From Mongoliibacter ruber (lineage in GTDB: Bacteria; Bacteroidota; Bacteroidia; Cytophagales; Cyclobacteriaceae), in the NCBI RefSeq assembly GCF_003003005.1, contig NZ_PVTR01000004.1, positions 233,764 through 297,763 on the forward strand: a stretch of 64,000 bases of DNA, read 5' to 3'. Below the pieces are notes generated by a model. It saw only the letters and a program-made list of their open reading frames with translations, was not told the DNA's origin and searched no databases. Shown piece after piece: positions 9,601 through 17,306 of the stretch. Both the position numbers and the translations under genes were made by a program. How positions within the stretch are numbered: the first letter of the stretch is position 1; each line of letters begins with the position of its first letter.

Positions 9601-10746
9601 ATGAAAAGAAAATTAGCGCTGGTTTTATTGATTTGCTTTGGTTTTTCCTGTTCGGATCCCGGCGAACCTATCATAGAAGAGGATCCTGAAGATTTTGAAC
9701 TTTATGATTCTAATATTATTAACAGTAACGGTTTTATTCTTGGTATGGAAATCATCGATGAAAAGCTTTTTTTCCTCCACGTAAATACTCCAGGATATAT
9801 CAATAAAGAGGGTATTATCAATTTCACATGTTGTTTGAGGAGTGGATTAAGCAATAGGTTCAGGCCTTCTTTTACTGAAGATTATATTATTCATCCTGTT
9901 GAAAATTTAAGTGGATTCTTTTTGTTTCCCAACTTTTTTGGGGATTTAAGAGGATTGAATTTTGCACAACATTTAGGCGAGGATGGAATAGGTGCAACGC
10001 TTGTTTTGGACACCCATAAAAATTTTTTTCATCCAGAAAGGAATTTTGATTTAAATGGAAATCACCTGATCCTCAATCTCGCCAAAGATGGAGTCAATCG
10101 AATCATCATACTGGAAATTGACTTTGGAAATGGATTCGGCAGCATAGGTGTAAATAAGATAGCAGAAATCAATCCATCCAATTTAGGTATGGACACTGAT
10201 AGTAATGGTCAGGGATTGATTATCCAAAGTGTTAAAAAGCTGGAAGACCAATGGGTAGCCCACATCAAAAAAGCCGGCGATGACGAGGAATCAGGAGATT
10301 CTTTCCTAATCTACAAAGATGGCAGTGTCCAAAAACTCATAGGACCATCAACAGGCAGCCCTAATTTCAGGTTTTATGATTATGCAATGATCACTCCTTT
10401 GGAATTCCTGATTTCAGAATCTCCTATTGGCAGAATTTCCTATTCAAATTCAATTATCTCTGAAAGCAAAGAATACATCACTGAAGTTAACGGACCCTTA
10501 ATAATCAGGTCTGATGGAAACAAAGGACTCATCTTCATACCTGGTACCAATATACTTTCTTCACTCGACAACTTCAGGGAAAACGGAGTGGCAAATCACC
10601 AATTGCAGGAACTGGATAGGACAGGACTCGAGAGTCCAAATATATACGATGTCCAGTTTTTCGGAAACAAAGCCTATGTTGCAACCAGGGATGGACTTTT
10701 TGTGAAAAGCCAAGAAAATTTCTGGGAAGAAGTGAGGCTCCCCTGA
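9601..10746 (+). CDS. Hypothetical lipoprotein
   Basis: I do not recognise a family. The 381-residue protein has a lipoprotein signal: MKRK, a hydrophobic core and the lipobox GFSC, placing the lipidated cysteine at residue 17. An acidic linker follows (EPIIEEDPEDFE). The rest is rich in Gly, Asn, Phe and Ile with many short beta-strand-like repeats, compatible with a beta-propeller or sandwich exported to the periplasm or outer membrane. It sits alone between a terminator and the convergent HD-domain gene. Confidence 0.7.
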   Translation: MKRKLALVLLICFGFSCSDPGEPIIEEDPEDFELYDSNIINSNGFILGMEIIDEKLFFLHVNTPGYINKEGIINFTCCLRSGLSNRFRPSFTEDYIIHPVENLSGFFLFPNFFGDLRGLNFAQHLGEDGIGATLVLDTHKNFFHPERNFDLNGNHLILNLAKDGVNRIIILEIDFGNGFGSIGVNKIAEINPSNLGMDTDSNGQGLIIQSVKKLEDQWVAHIKKAGDDEESGDSFLIYKDGSVQKLIGPSTGSPNFRFYDYAMITPLEFLISESPIGRISYSNSIISESKEYITEVNGPLIIRSDGNKGLIFIPGTNILSSLDNFRENGVANHQLQELDRTGLESPNIYDVQFFGNKAYVATRDGLFVKSQENFWEEVRLP

Positions 10747-11343
10747 TCAGGAACGCAATTGATTATCAATCACAAATTGGATCAATTCTTCTAAAGAAAT
10801 TCCGGCTCTTTGGGACGCATCGGCTATATCTTCCCTACTCACCTGAGCAGCAAAACTTTTGTCTTTCAGTCTCTTCTTTACGCCCTTTATATCCATGCCT
10901 TCATAGGCTTGTGGGCGCATGAGGGAATAAGCATGAATCAGTCCTGACAATTCGTCGAAAGCATATAGCATTTTGTCCATTTCTGATTCAGGTTCTACTC
11001 CAAAATGGATTGGCCCATGACTGGCTATAGCTTTCATGATACGAGGATCCTGATTTCTGCTTTCCAACTCTTCAATGATTTTCTTACAATGCTCGTCCGG
11101 CCATTGATCCCAATCAGCATCATGAAGCAGACCGGCGATGTACCACATTTGCTGGGTACTTTTATCGTAGCCTTTAAACTCAGCATAAGACTTCATCAGA
11201 TGGCCCACCTGCTTCATGTGAAAGACAAGTTTTTCATTTTTCACCCATTCTGACAAAAGTGAATTGGCCTCGCCAACATCCATTATGTTGCCTTGGTTTT
11301 TAGGATCTCCGAATTGATTTCTATTTAATTTTAAGGATGTCAT
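10747..11343 (-). CDS. HD-domain protein (putative phosphohydrolase)
   Basis: The protein has up to 198 residues and contains an HD-domain signature. The key histidine and HD pair are in AGLLHDADWDQWPDEH, a further histidine in IASHGPIHFG, and a downstream aspartate in YAFDELSGLIHAY. HD proteins are metal-dependent phosphohydrolases. This short stand-alone form resembles the YedJ/predicted HDIG group often annotated only as HD family hydrolase. The first 20 residues look unlike the family, so the true start may be the ATG at 11283 (MDVGEANSLL). Convergent with the upstream lipoprotein gene, with no gap. Confidence 0.8.
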   Translation of the reverse strand: MTSLKLNRNQFGDPKNQGNIMDVGEANSLLSEWVKNEKLVFHMKQVGHLMKSYAEFKGYDKSTQQMWYIAGLLHDADWDQWPDEHCKKIIEELESRNQDPRIMKAIASHGPIHFGVEPESEMDKMLYAFDELSGLIHAYSLMRPQAYEGMDIKGVKKRLKDKSFAAQVSREDIADASQRAGISLEELIQFVIDNQLRS

Positions 11344-11428
11344 GTTTTTTTGAACAATATTAAATGTATTTGAAATATTATTTTTTGCTTTTTCTATATA
11401 TATTCGTAAGTATTCTTAATGATTTTAA

Positions 11429-12466
11429 GTGAAAAGATCTACCCTCAGCCACAATGATTTTCTGGATTTATTCAATAAATCGACAAGCATTTACTTAATC
11501 GTACTTGATGAAAATTTTAAAATCATTGAAGTGAATACCTACTTCAATGATCAACTTTCAGTTTTTGATAAATCTATAATCGATCGATCATTTTCGGAGA
11601 TAATATACCCCCGAGATTTTTTAAATTATAAATTTTTAGTAGAAAAATCAGTTTCTGAAGGCAAATCGACCTTAAATATTGATTTGAGGATGCTTAATAC
11701 TAATGGGGAAGATTTCACTTGGAGTAAATGGGAATTTCAAATAACCGCTCTACAAGGAAAAAGAAGACTTATTGGACATGGCCATTCGATTAAAATGAAA
11801 CAGGATCATTACTTTGAAATCCCTGGTAACATGAATGAACTTCAAGTGAAAAATGAAGTGCTAGATGGACTATTCCAAGACCATCTATTAGGATTTTGGT
11901 TTTGGGATTTGGAGCATAAAAACAATCAATTAAGCGCTTCTCTGTATTCATTATTAGGATATGAGACTGATGATATTGAAACCAGGAAAAAACAATTGAA
12001 GTGGGAAAAGCATATTCATCTTCCTGACAAGGCTAAGGTTGAAAAACAACTCAAAGACCACTTTTTTGCAAAAGGAAAAATCCCTTTCCACTGTGAGTTC
12101 AGAATATTGAGTCTGAAAAATGAAATCAAGTATGTAGTCTGTTATGGAAAAGTGGTCAAATGGGCCGAAACAGGTTCCCCATGTGTGATGGTAGGGGGTC
12201 TTTTCGATATTTCAGAAAAGAAAAAATCAGAAGCTATAATTGAAAAACAAGATCAATTTCTCAGGGAACTCACCTTCAATCAATCTCATTTGATGCGGGC
12301 CAAGCTTGCAAATATTTTAGGGGTGCTTGAAGTAATGGATGGCAAGCGAGATTTTGAAGAAACTGCTGCTTTGATCGGCTTGATTAAGAATGAGGCAATC
12401 AAACTGGATCAAGTTCTCCAAAGCAGCATACATGCTTCAAGCGCCCTAAATTCTGATAATTTTTAA
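11429..12466 (+). CDS. PAS-domain protein ending in a histidine-box helix, no ATPase domain
   Basis: This 345-residue protein starts at a GTG. It has two PAS-like modules: residues about 8-125, with NTYFNDQL and a PAC-type WSKWEFQITAL, and about 150-270, with GFWFWDLE and SLYSLLGYETDDI. The closing PAC stretch is VMVGGLFDISEKKKSE. The C-terminal helix contains NQSHLMRAKLANILG, which resembles the phosphoacceptor H-box of histidine kinases (SHxxRxPLAxIxG). The protein ends about 50 residues later with no N, G1 or G2 boxes. It is either a sensor that receives phosphate from another kinase or a regulator that works by dimerising. A protein with the same ending lies at 49691-51121. Confidence 0.75.
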   Translation: MKRSTLSHNDFLDLFNKSTSIYLIVLDENFKIIEVNTYFNDQLSVFDKSIIDRSFSEIIYPRDFLNYKFLVEKSVSEGKSTLNIDLRMLNTNGEDFTWSKWEFQITALQGKRRLIGHGHSIKMKQDHYFEIPGNMNELQVKNEVLDGLFQDHLLGFWFWDLEHKNNQLSASLYSLLGYETDDIETRKKQLKWEKHIHLPDKAKVEKQLKDHFFAKGKIPFHCEFRILSLKNEIKYVVCYGKVVKWAETGSPCVMVGGLFDISEKKKSEAIIEKQDQFLRELTFNQSHLMRAKLANILGVLEVMDGKRDFEETAALIGLIKNEAIKLDQVLQSSIHASSALNSDNF

Positions 12467-13056
12467 TTTTGTGCTTTTAAATTGATCACAAAGCTTCTTT
12501 CTGCCCAACTGAATTTCAATTCTCCAGTCTGTGTGTCTTTGCTGATTACTTCAAACTTCAATTGTTCAACCTGATCGGCAGATGGAATATTTTCAACTTC
12601 AACTCTCAACACATCTTCTGTTTGGTCATAATCATCTGCCAAATGCTGCTCGTAATTTGAATTCAAGATGACTGTCCAACCATTTTCTTTTGGTATAGTA
12701 AACAAGGCATATTTCCCAGCTGGGACTGACTCTCCTTCAATGATCAAATCTTCATTAAAAGAAATACTTGTAGCTGAATGCGCTCCTGTCACCCATACTT
12801 CATCATAAGCCACCAAGCCTCCAAAAACCTGCCGTCCTCTTACACTCGGGGCAGAATAAACGACATGGACATGGTTGGAACCGATATTAGCCATGGCTGC
12901 GGTTCGGGGACTTTTTGAATTTGCAGCTTCAGATGTTGCTCCATGGTCATGATGGGCATGCCCGTTTGATTCCTCTACTTTGCCCTCTTCCTTATTTGAA
13001 GAACAAGAAAGGATAATCATTGAAGAAAGGATGATTAGATAATTTTTGGTTTTCAT
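12463..13056 (-). CDS. DUF2911 domain lipoprotein
   Basis: The 197-residue protein has a lipoprotein signal (MIILSCSS, cysteine near residue 18) and a His-rich linker (GHAHHDHG). The DUF2911 domain follows, recognised by VYSAPSVRGRQVFGG, VWVTGAHSATSISF, GKYALFTIP and WTVILN. Its role is unknown. Here it closes a copper/silver efflux cluster, and the histidine stretch could bind metal (inference). Its last 4 bases overlap the convergent PAS gene. It is separated from the cusB-like gene by 232 bases of repeat-bearing DNA. Confidence 0.85.
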   Translation of the reverse strand: MKTKNYLIILSSMIILSCSSNKEEGKVEESNGHAHHDHGATSEAANSKSPRTAAMANIGSNHVHVVYSAPSVRGRQVFGGLVAYDEVWVTGAHSATSISFNEDLIIEGESVPAGKYALFTIPKENGWTVILNSNYEQHLADDYDQTEDVLRVEVENIPSADQVEQLKFEVISKDTQTGELKFSWAERSFVINLKAQN

Positions 13057-13070
13057 TTTTGTGATAATAT

Positions 13071-13210
13071 TTTATACGATTATTCGAAATCATGCCACTA
13101 ATCAATTAAACTAGGATTTATTGGCAAATGGATACTAATAGATATTGGATAATTATTGATATTGGTTCGAAATCATAGGTTAATTCTATTATTTAGATTC
13201 TACCGGTATG
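13071..13210 (+). repeat. Dispersed 140-bp noncoding repeat, copy 1
   Basis: This block aligns without gaps to 49311-49450 in the same orientation. I counted 15 mismatches in 140 bases (about 89% identity). Shared runs include CCACTAATCAATTAAA, GATACTAATAGAT and ATTGGTTCGAAATCA. It starts with a small inverted repeat (GATT / AATC around TTCG). It lies between the DUF2911 gene and the cusB-like gene, and no reading frame spans it. Confidence 0.85.
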
Positions 13211-13280
13211 AAAGCGGATATAAGTATTAGGATATTGGAATTTCTTACCATATATCCCAATATCTATAAATATCAATAAG
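13141..13280. repeat. GATATTGG-type short repeat cluster (cusB / DUF2911 gap)
   Basis: GATATTGG occurs at 13141, 13158 and 13231. Its reverse complement CCAATATC occurs at 13257, followed by TATAAATATCAATAAGTATC. Inverted and direct copies are mixed, and the last two can pair as an imperfect hairpin. The cluster partly overlaps the 140-bp dispersed repeat. Confidence 0.7.
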
Positions 13281-13288
13281 TATCATTT

Positions 13289-15049
13289 TTAATGCTGATG
13301 CCCAACCTGCACCTCAGGCTTATTGTCAGAAGAAGTCACTCTTTTCCCTGGCTGATATGTTTCCTTGACTTCACCACAGGTCAACATCATATCACCAAAG
13401 TATGGATTTCGGATTTCCTTTTCACTGCTTAACCAGTAAGCACCTTGGTCTTTAAAGGCCATGGGACAATACTGCCTGTAGATGGTATTTTCAACCACTC
13501 CAAAATACTCTACCGCTTCAATTAAATTGTCAGAAAGAGTTTCAAAATGCTTTCTTTGTTCCTCCACATCGGCTGTTTGGGCAATTTTGTCCAAACTACT
13601 TTGGATAGGCCTTAACAAATCCATCCAGATATCATGGGCTTTGCTATCTAGCAACTTCATGTCAACTTTTGATAAAGTTGACTTTGCAGGGGAAATGGTA
13701 CTCTGAGTTGCTTTCGCATCGGTTTTTACCAAAGCATCCTTGATAGGCAAATAGCTTTCAACAAAGGCAGTCAATTGCTTCCTGAATGCTTCCGGTGTAT
13801 CCAAGGTCTTCACTTCAGGTCGTGTCATCATGCTGTAATTTCCGCTCAATTGGGCTGCCGCATCAATGGCAAAAACTCCATTACTGACAATTTGCTCACC
13901 TTCCTCTACGCCAGACAAGACCAAGTAGTCATCTCCAACCCTAGCTCCGATTTCAATCTCCCGCATTTCAAATGCAGGTGCTTCTTTGTTTCCAACTTGT
14001 ACATACACCACTGATCTAGGTCCTGTCCAAAGAATCGCTGTCTTGGGAATCATCAACCCAGACTGACCTGCCTGAGAAGTGGAAATGTTGGCTGATACAA
14101 ACATCTCTGGCTTCAGTTCAAAGTTCCGATTAACCGCTTCTGCCCTGATTCCCACTGTTCGGGTATCTGGATTCAACACCGGATCGATGTAAGTAACTTT
14201 GGCTTTGAATTCCTTTCCTGGATAGGCCGACACCGAGAAACTCAAATCATCCCCTTTGCGGATCGCTCCCAAATCAGATTCATAAGCATCCAACATGACC
14301 CAAACATTACTCAAATCCACTATTTCAAAAAGGGCGGATCCCCTACTTACAAAATCACCCACTGCTATATTCCGTGCAGTAACTACACCTGCAACATCAG
14401 CAAAAATGTCAAACTGTGTTTGAACCTCTCCTGAACTTTCAATAGCTGCAATTTGCTCTTCAGAGATTTTCCACAACCTCAACTTCTCTTTGGTTGCTTG
14501 GTACAAAGCTGGTTGCCGATCCTTGATTTTTGCTGTTTCCAAAAGTTCTTTTTGTGCATTAACCAACTCAGGAGAATAGAGTGTCGCTAACTTCTGACCT
14601 CTCTGCACTTCTTGTCCGGTAAAATTGATATACAACTGATCCACTCGCCCAGCATAATTTGCGGTCAGGCTTTTTACTCGCTGTTCATTCGCTTGGATTT
14701 TACCTGTGAGGGTGAGTTTCCCTGAACCTGTTCCAGATTTTACCCTAGTGGTCTGCACATTGGAAAGCGCAACTGCCTCAGGGGTAATTTCCAATACAAA
14801 AGGACTGGATTCACCGCCTTTTTTATTGCTTACAGGTGTGAGCGCCATTCCACAAAGTGGACATTGGCCGGGTTCATTTTGCCGGATTTGCGGATGCATG
14901 GAGCAGGTGTATTCCACACCGTTTTCGTCAATATGGGTATGTTCGTGATCAGGATGTTCTTCCCCTCCCCCACGAATCAACCAACCCGCAACAGCGCCAA
15001 AGAATAGGCAGCTGAGGATGATGATTATAATATTCCTTTTATTTTTCAT
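13289..15049 (-). CDS. cusB: CusB-type periplasmic adaptor with heavy-metal-binding and DUF3347 domains
   Basis: This 586-residue membrane-fusion protein joins the RND pump to the outer-membrane channel. It has an N-terminal membrane anchor (residues 7-26) and a His-rich linker. A heavy-metal-binding domain at residues 46-73 contains YTCSMHPQI and CPLCGMAL (Cys49, Cys63, Cys66). The core has the barrel-sandwich and alpha-hairpin layout (LYINFTGQEVQRGQ, LATLYSPELVNAQKELL). The C-terminal DUF3347 domain (about residues 420-570) ends with YRQYCPMAFKDQGAYWLS and a final Gly-His-Gln-His tail. The Cys/Met/His content points to Cu(I)/Ag(I). It lies in the order cusA - S23 - tolC - cusB on the minus strand. 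Confidence 0.9.
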   Translation of the reverse strand: MKNKRNIIIIILSCLFFGAVAGWLIRGGGEEHPDHEHTHIDENGVEYTCSMHPQIRQNEPGQCPLCGMALTPVSNKKGGESSPFVLEITPEAVALSNVQTTRVKSGTGSGKLTLTGKIQANEQRVKSLTANYAGRVDQLYINFTGQEVQRGQKLATLYSPELVNAQKELLETAKIKDRQPALYQATKEKLRLWKISEEQIAAIESSGEVQTQFDIFADVAGVVTARNIAVGDFVSRGSALFEIVDLSNVWVMLDAYESDLGAIRKGDDLSFSVSAYPGKEFKAKVTYIDPVLNPDTRTVGIRAEAVNRNFELKPEMFVSANISTSQAGQSGLMIPKTAILWTGPRSVVYVQVGNKEAPAFEMREIEIGARVGDDYLVLSGVEEGEQIVSNGVFAIDAAAQLSGNYSMMTRPEVKTLDTPEAFRKQLTAFVESYLPIKDALVKTDAKATQSTISPAKSTLSKVDMKLLDSKAHDIWMDLLRPIQSSLDKIAQTADVEEQRKHFETLSDNLIEAVEYFGVVENTIYRQYCPMAFKDQGAYWLSSEKEIRNPYFGDMMLTCGEVKETYQPGKRVTSSDNKPEVQVGHQH

Positions 15050-15090
15050 TGTATCTTATTCAAAATATTTGAAGTTCTTATTTTAAGGGT

Positions 15091-15200
15091 AGATATTGAT
15101 GGATATTGGATATTTTTTGATATTGTGCTAGCATCTACCATTTTCATTTGAACTTATCCAAAACCAATATCTACCGATATCAAATAGTATCTTTAATATC
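15091..15200. repeat. GATATTGG-type short repeat cluster (tolC / cusB gap)
   Basis: The 160-base gap between the TolC and CusB genes holds AGATATTGATGGATATTGG from 15091 and TTGATATTG near 15117-15125. Inverted copies follow at 15163-15181 (CCAATATCTACCGATATC) and 15195-15207. Nothing else is visible in this gap. Confidence 0.65.
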
Positions 15201-15209
15201 AATATCATT

Positions 15210-16730
15210 TCAAATCCCTACCAACGTTTCAACCCTGGCAAACTGAATTTCCCTTTCAATTTTTGTATTCAGCAAATTCAACCGGAAGTCCAGGAGTTCA
15301 CGTTGAATATTGAGTATTTCCTCAAAGGAACTTCCTTCGTTGGCATATGATGTGACTGATAATTCCATGGTCTGCTCGGTAAGTTCTATTTGCTCTTCCA
15401 AAAGAGTGACTTTCCTGGTTGCATCTTTGATGGAAACAAGGATGCTTTCAAACTCTGTTTCAAGAGTTCTTTGAAGGTCTTCTTTCTGCTTTTCGTTAGC
15501 TTCCCAATAGAGTTTGGATTCTGATTCCATGGCTTTGTATTTTTTGCGGTAAATCGGCAATGATACAGTAGCCATAGGCATCACCATATTGTTTCCCATG
15601 CCTGCGGGCATATAGTCCATGCCATTCATTCCACCGGGGACACCCATTTCAGGTCTAGGAGAAAAGACCATATAGTTCAAGCCCAACCCAAACATAGGTT
15701 TCCCCTCTAATTTGGCCATCTCACCTTGTTTTTGGTAAACCAAACCTTCTTTTTCCAGCATGAGCAACATAGGGTTGGTTTCTAAAATCTGCTCAAGCAT
15801 GGTGATTTCCCAACCCATATCTTTTTGGGTAGAGATTTCCGAGTCAAATAGCACTGACTCGCTTTTGTCCCTTCCCAAAAGTTGATTGAAGCGAGCAAAT
15901 AGTGGCCTTTTATCTATTTCAAACTGCTGTAAATCTGATTCCATCGCCTTGATTTGCACTTGCAGTCTCAATACATCTGTGAGTTTCCCTGAACCAGAAC
16001 CCGCTCCCATACTGGACATGGCAGAACCTCCTGAGGAGGAAGCCCCCGAGGATGATGAAGAGCTACCTCCACCCATTCCCATGCCATCATCATTGCCCTG
16101 CTGACTTCCTTGGGAGGGTCTTCTGACCGCTGCTGAAACAGATGAAACTGCATCCGATGTATTTCCTCCTTGGTAACGTATGATCGCCAACTCCTCCAAG
16201 GACTTCAATATATCCAAATTGGATTCTGTAATTTCAATGCTATTCTGCAATTGCTGTAACTGGAAGTAAGTCTCCTTTACCTGGTACAGGAGCACATTTC
16301 GCTGCTGTCTAAACTCCTCGTATTTGGCTTCTGCCATCAAAGTCGCTTCATCCTTTTGTGTTTTCAGCATCCCAAACCATGGAAACATCTGCATCACCGA
16401 AGCCTCCGCCCGCTGATTCCCCATCAACAACTCCATTGGCCTTGTGAAGACTCCAATGTTTAATTGAGGGTTTTCAAGGGTGACTTGATTTGTTTTTTCC
16501 AAAGAAGCCTGATATCCTTTAAATGAAGCTTGGAGGGCAGGATTGTTCTCAGCAGCTTCTTCGAGATATTGATCTAGGGATTGGGAATACCCATTAACAC
16601 TAACCATAAAAATCAGAATTAATAGATATTGGTAGATACTTGATATTGATAGATATTGTTTGGGAATACAAACCATTCTTCCACTATTAGCAATGGCCCT
16701 TTTATTCGTTATTTTTAAAAGAGTTTTCAT
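15210..16730 (-). CDS. TolC/CusC-family outer-membrane efflux protein with Ser/Gly/Met-rich insert
   Basis: The 506-residue protein has the OEP repeat architecture: LDQYLEEAAENNPALQA at the mature N-terminus and two long coiled-coil halves ending in LDFRLNLLNTKIE. It is the outer-membrane duct of the Cus system. A low-complexity insert near residues 200-245 is rich in Ser, Gly and Met (GMGMGGGSSSSSSG). A second Met-rich loop near residues 365-385 reads MNGMDYMPAGMGNNMVMP. These Met clusters suggest Cu(I)/Ag(I) contact (inference). The start is ATGA-coupled to the S23 gene. The first 35 residues are odd: a GATATTGG-type repeat is translated there as QYLSISSIYQYLL, just before the hydrophobic signal LILIFMVSVNGYSQ. 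Confidence 0.88.
   Translation of the reverse strand: MKTLLKITNKRAIANSGRMVCIPKQYLSISSIYQYLLILIFMVSVNGYSQSLDQYLEEAAENNPALQASFKGYQASLEKTNQVTLENPQLNIGVFTRPMELLMGNQRAEASVMQMFPWFGMLKTQKDEATLMAEAKYEEFRQQRNVLLYQVKETYFQLQQLQNSIEITESNLDILKSLEELAIIRYQGGNTSDAVSSVSAAVRRPSQGSQQGNDDGMGMGGGSSSSSSGASSSGGSAMSSMGAGSGSGKLTDVLRLQVQIKAMESDLQQFEIDKRPLFARFNQLLGRDKSESVLFDSEISTQKDMGWEITMLEQILETNPMLLMLEKEGLVYQKQGEMAKLEGKPMFGLGLNYMVFSPRPEMGVPGGMNGMDYMPAGMGNNMVMPMATVSLPIYRKKYKAMESESKLYWEANEKQKEDLQRTLETEFESILVSIKDATRKVTLLEEQIELTEQTMELSVTSYANEGSSFEEILNIQRELLDFRLNLLNTKIEREIQFARVETLVGI
16622..16661. repeat. GATATTGG-type repeat inside the tolC signal-peptide coding region
   Basis: AGATATTGGTAGATACTTGA followed by TATTGATAGATATTG lies within the 5' coding part of the TolC-family gene. 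It is the same unit seen at 15091-15200 and 17157-17300. Confidence 0.7.
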
Positions 16731-17140
16731 TTCAATTCTTTTTTTGAATTGTAAATAGATTTAATGTAATTGTTCAGTTTAAGAGATAATGTGTCTGAAA
16801 CTGATTTAACCTCCAAAAACTCCTCCTTTGTAATAATTTCTCTTTCCAGCATAAGACTTAACCAATGATTGATCGATTCAAACATTGAACCTCTACTATT
16901 GTATAAAAATCTAACCCTATCTAAATAGTGGTAGCGTCCATAAGACTCCGCAATATTTGCTCCTATAGAATCGGTAGACTCAATAAACTGATCGCCAATA
17001 ATTTTTCGATTTTGCCAAGTCATTTTTGAATATATTACCCAAGCGAGCTTCGAAAGCTCTCTAGCCAATTTATAGACCTCTAGATCCTCTAATTTTATAT
17101 AACCCTTTTTATCTTCCATAATATCAAATTTTTCTACCAA
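16727..17140 (-). CDS. Four-helix-bundle S23 family protein (23S rRNA intervening-sequence type)
   Basis: The 137-residue protein matches the S23/IVP family (TIGR02436). Recognisable parts are LEDLEVYKLARELSKLAW, the IGDQFIESTDSIGANIAESYG core (positions about 48-68), and RVRFLYNSRGSMFES in the third helix. Family members are encoded in intervening sequences of some 23S rRNA genes and as free-standing genes in Bacteroidota; the fold is shared with Avd of diversity-generating retroelements. Their role is unknown. Here the gene sits between cusA and tolC, overlapping tolC by ATGA. Arrays of the GATATTGG repeat flank it on both sides, which suggests it came in as a unit with the repeats (inference). 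The first eight codons are uncertain; MEDKKGYIKLEDL is an alternative start. Confidence 0.88.
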   Translation of the reverse strand: MVEKFDIMEDKKGYIKLEDLEVYKLARELSKLAWVIYSKMTWQNRKIIGDQFIESTDSIGANIAESYGRYHYLDRVRFLYNSRGSMFESINHWLSLMLEREIITKEEFLEVKSVSDTLSLKLNNYIKSIYNSKKELK

Positions 17141-17156
17141 ACAACTGATTACTAAA

Positions 17157-17300
17157 CCAATATCAAGAAATATCTAACCCACCTCCCGAAGGGCAGGTAT
17201 CTATTAATATCTTTTTAAGATCCTCAATCCCTTTCCCAAAACCAACCAAACGACTGATATCAAGACCAATATCTACCAATATCAAGTATCAACTAATATC
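17157..17300. repeat. GATATTGG-type repeat array upstream of the S23 gene
   Basis: CCAATATC occurs at 17158, 17266 and 17276, with spaced partial units ATATCAAG, TATCTAAC, GTATCTATTAATATC and ACTAATATC. A separate short motif CCTCCCGAAGGGCAGG lies at 17182-17197. A related 16-mer, 12 of 16 bases identical, is at 63826-63841. The array fills nearly all of the 166 bases between the S23 and cusA genes. Confidence 0.7.
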
Positions 17301-17306
17301 AAAACC

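Noticed and set aside
13071..13210. Insertion sequence as the source of the 140-bp repeat
   Set aside because: No transposase frame in either copy, and no clear terminal inverted repeats or target duplications that I can see.
13141..17300. CRISPR array in the repeat-rich cus gaps
   Set aside because: Units are short, irregularly spaced and in both orientations, with no constant-length spacers and no cas genes.
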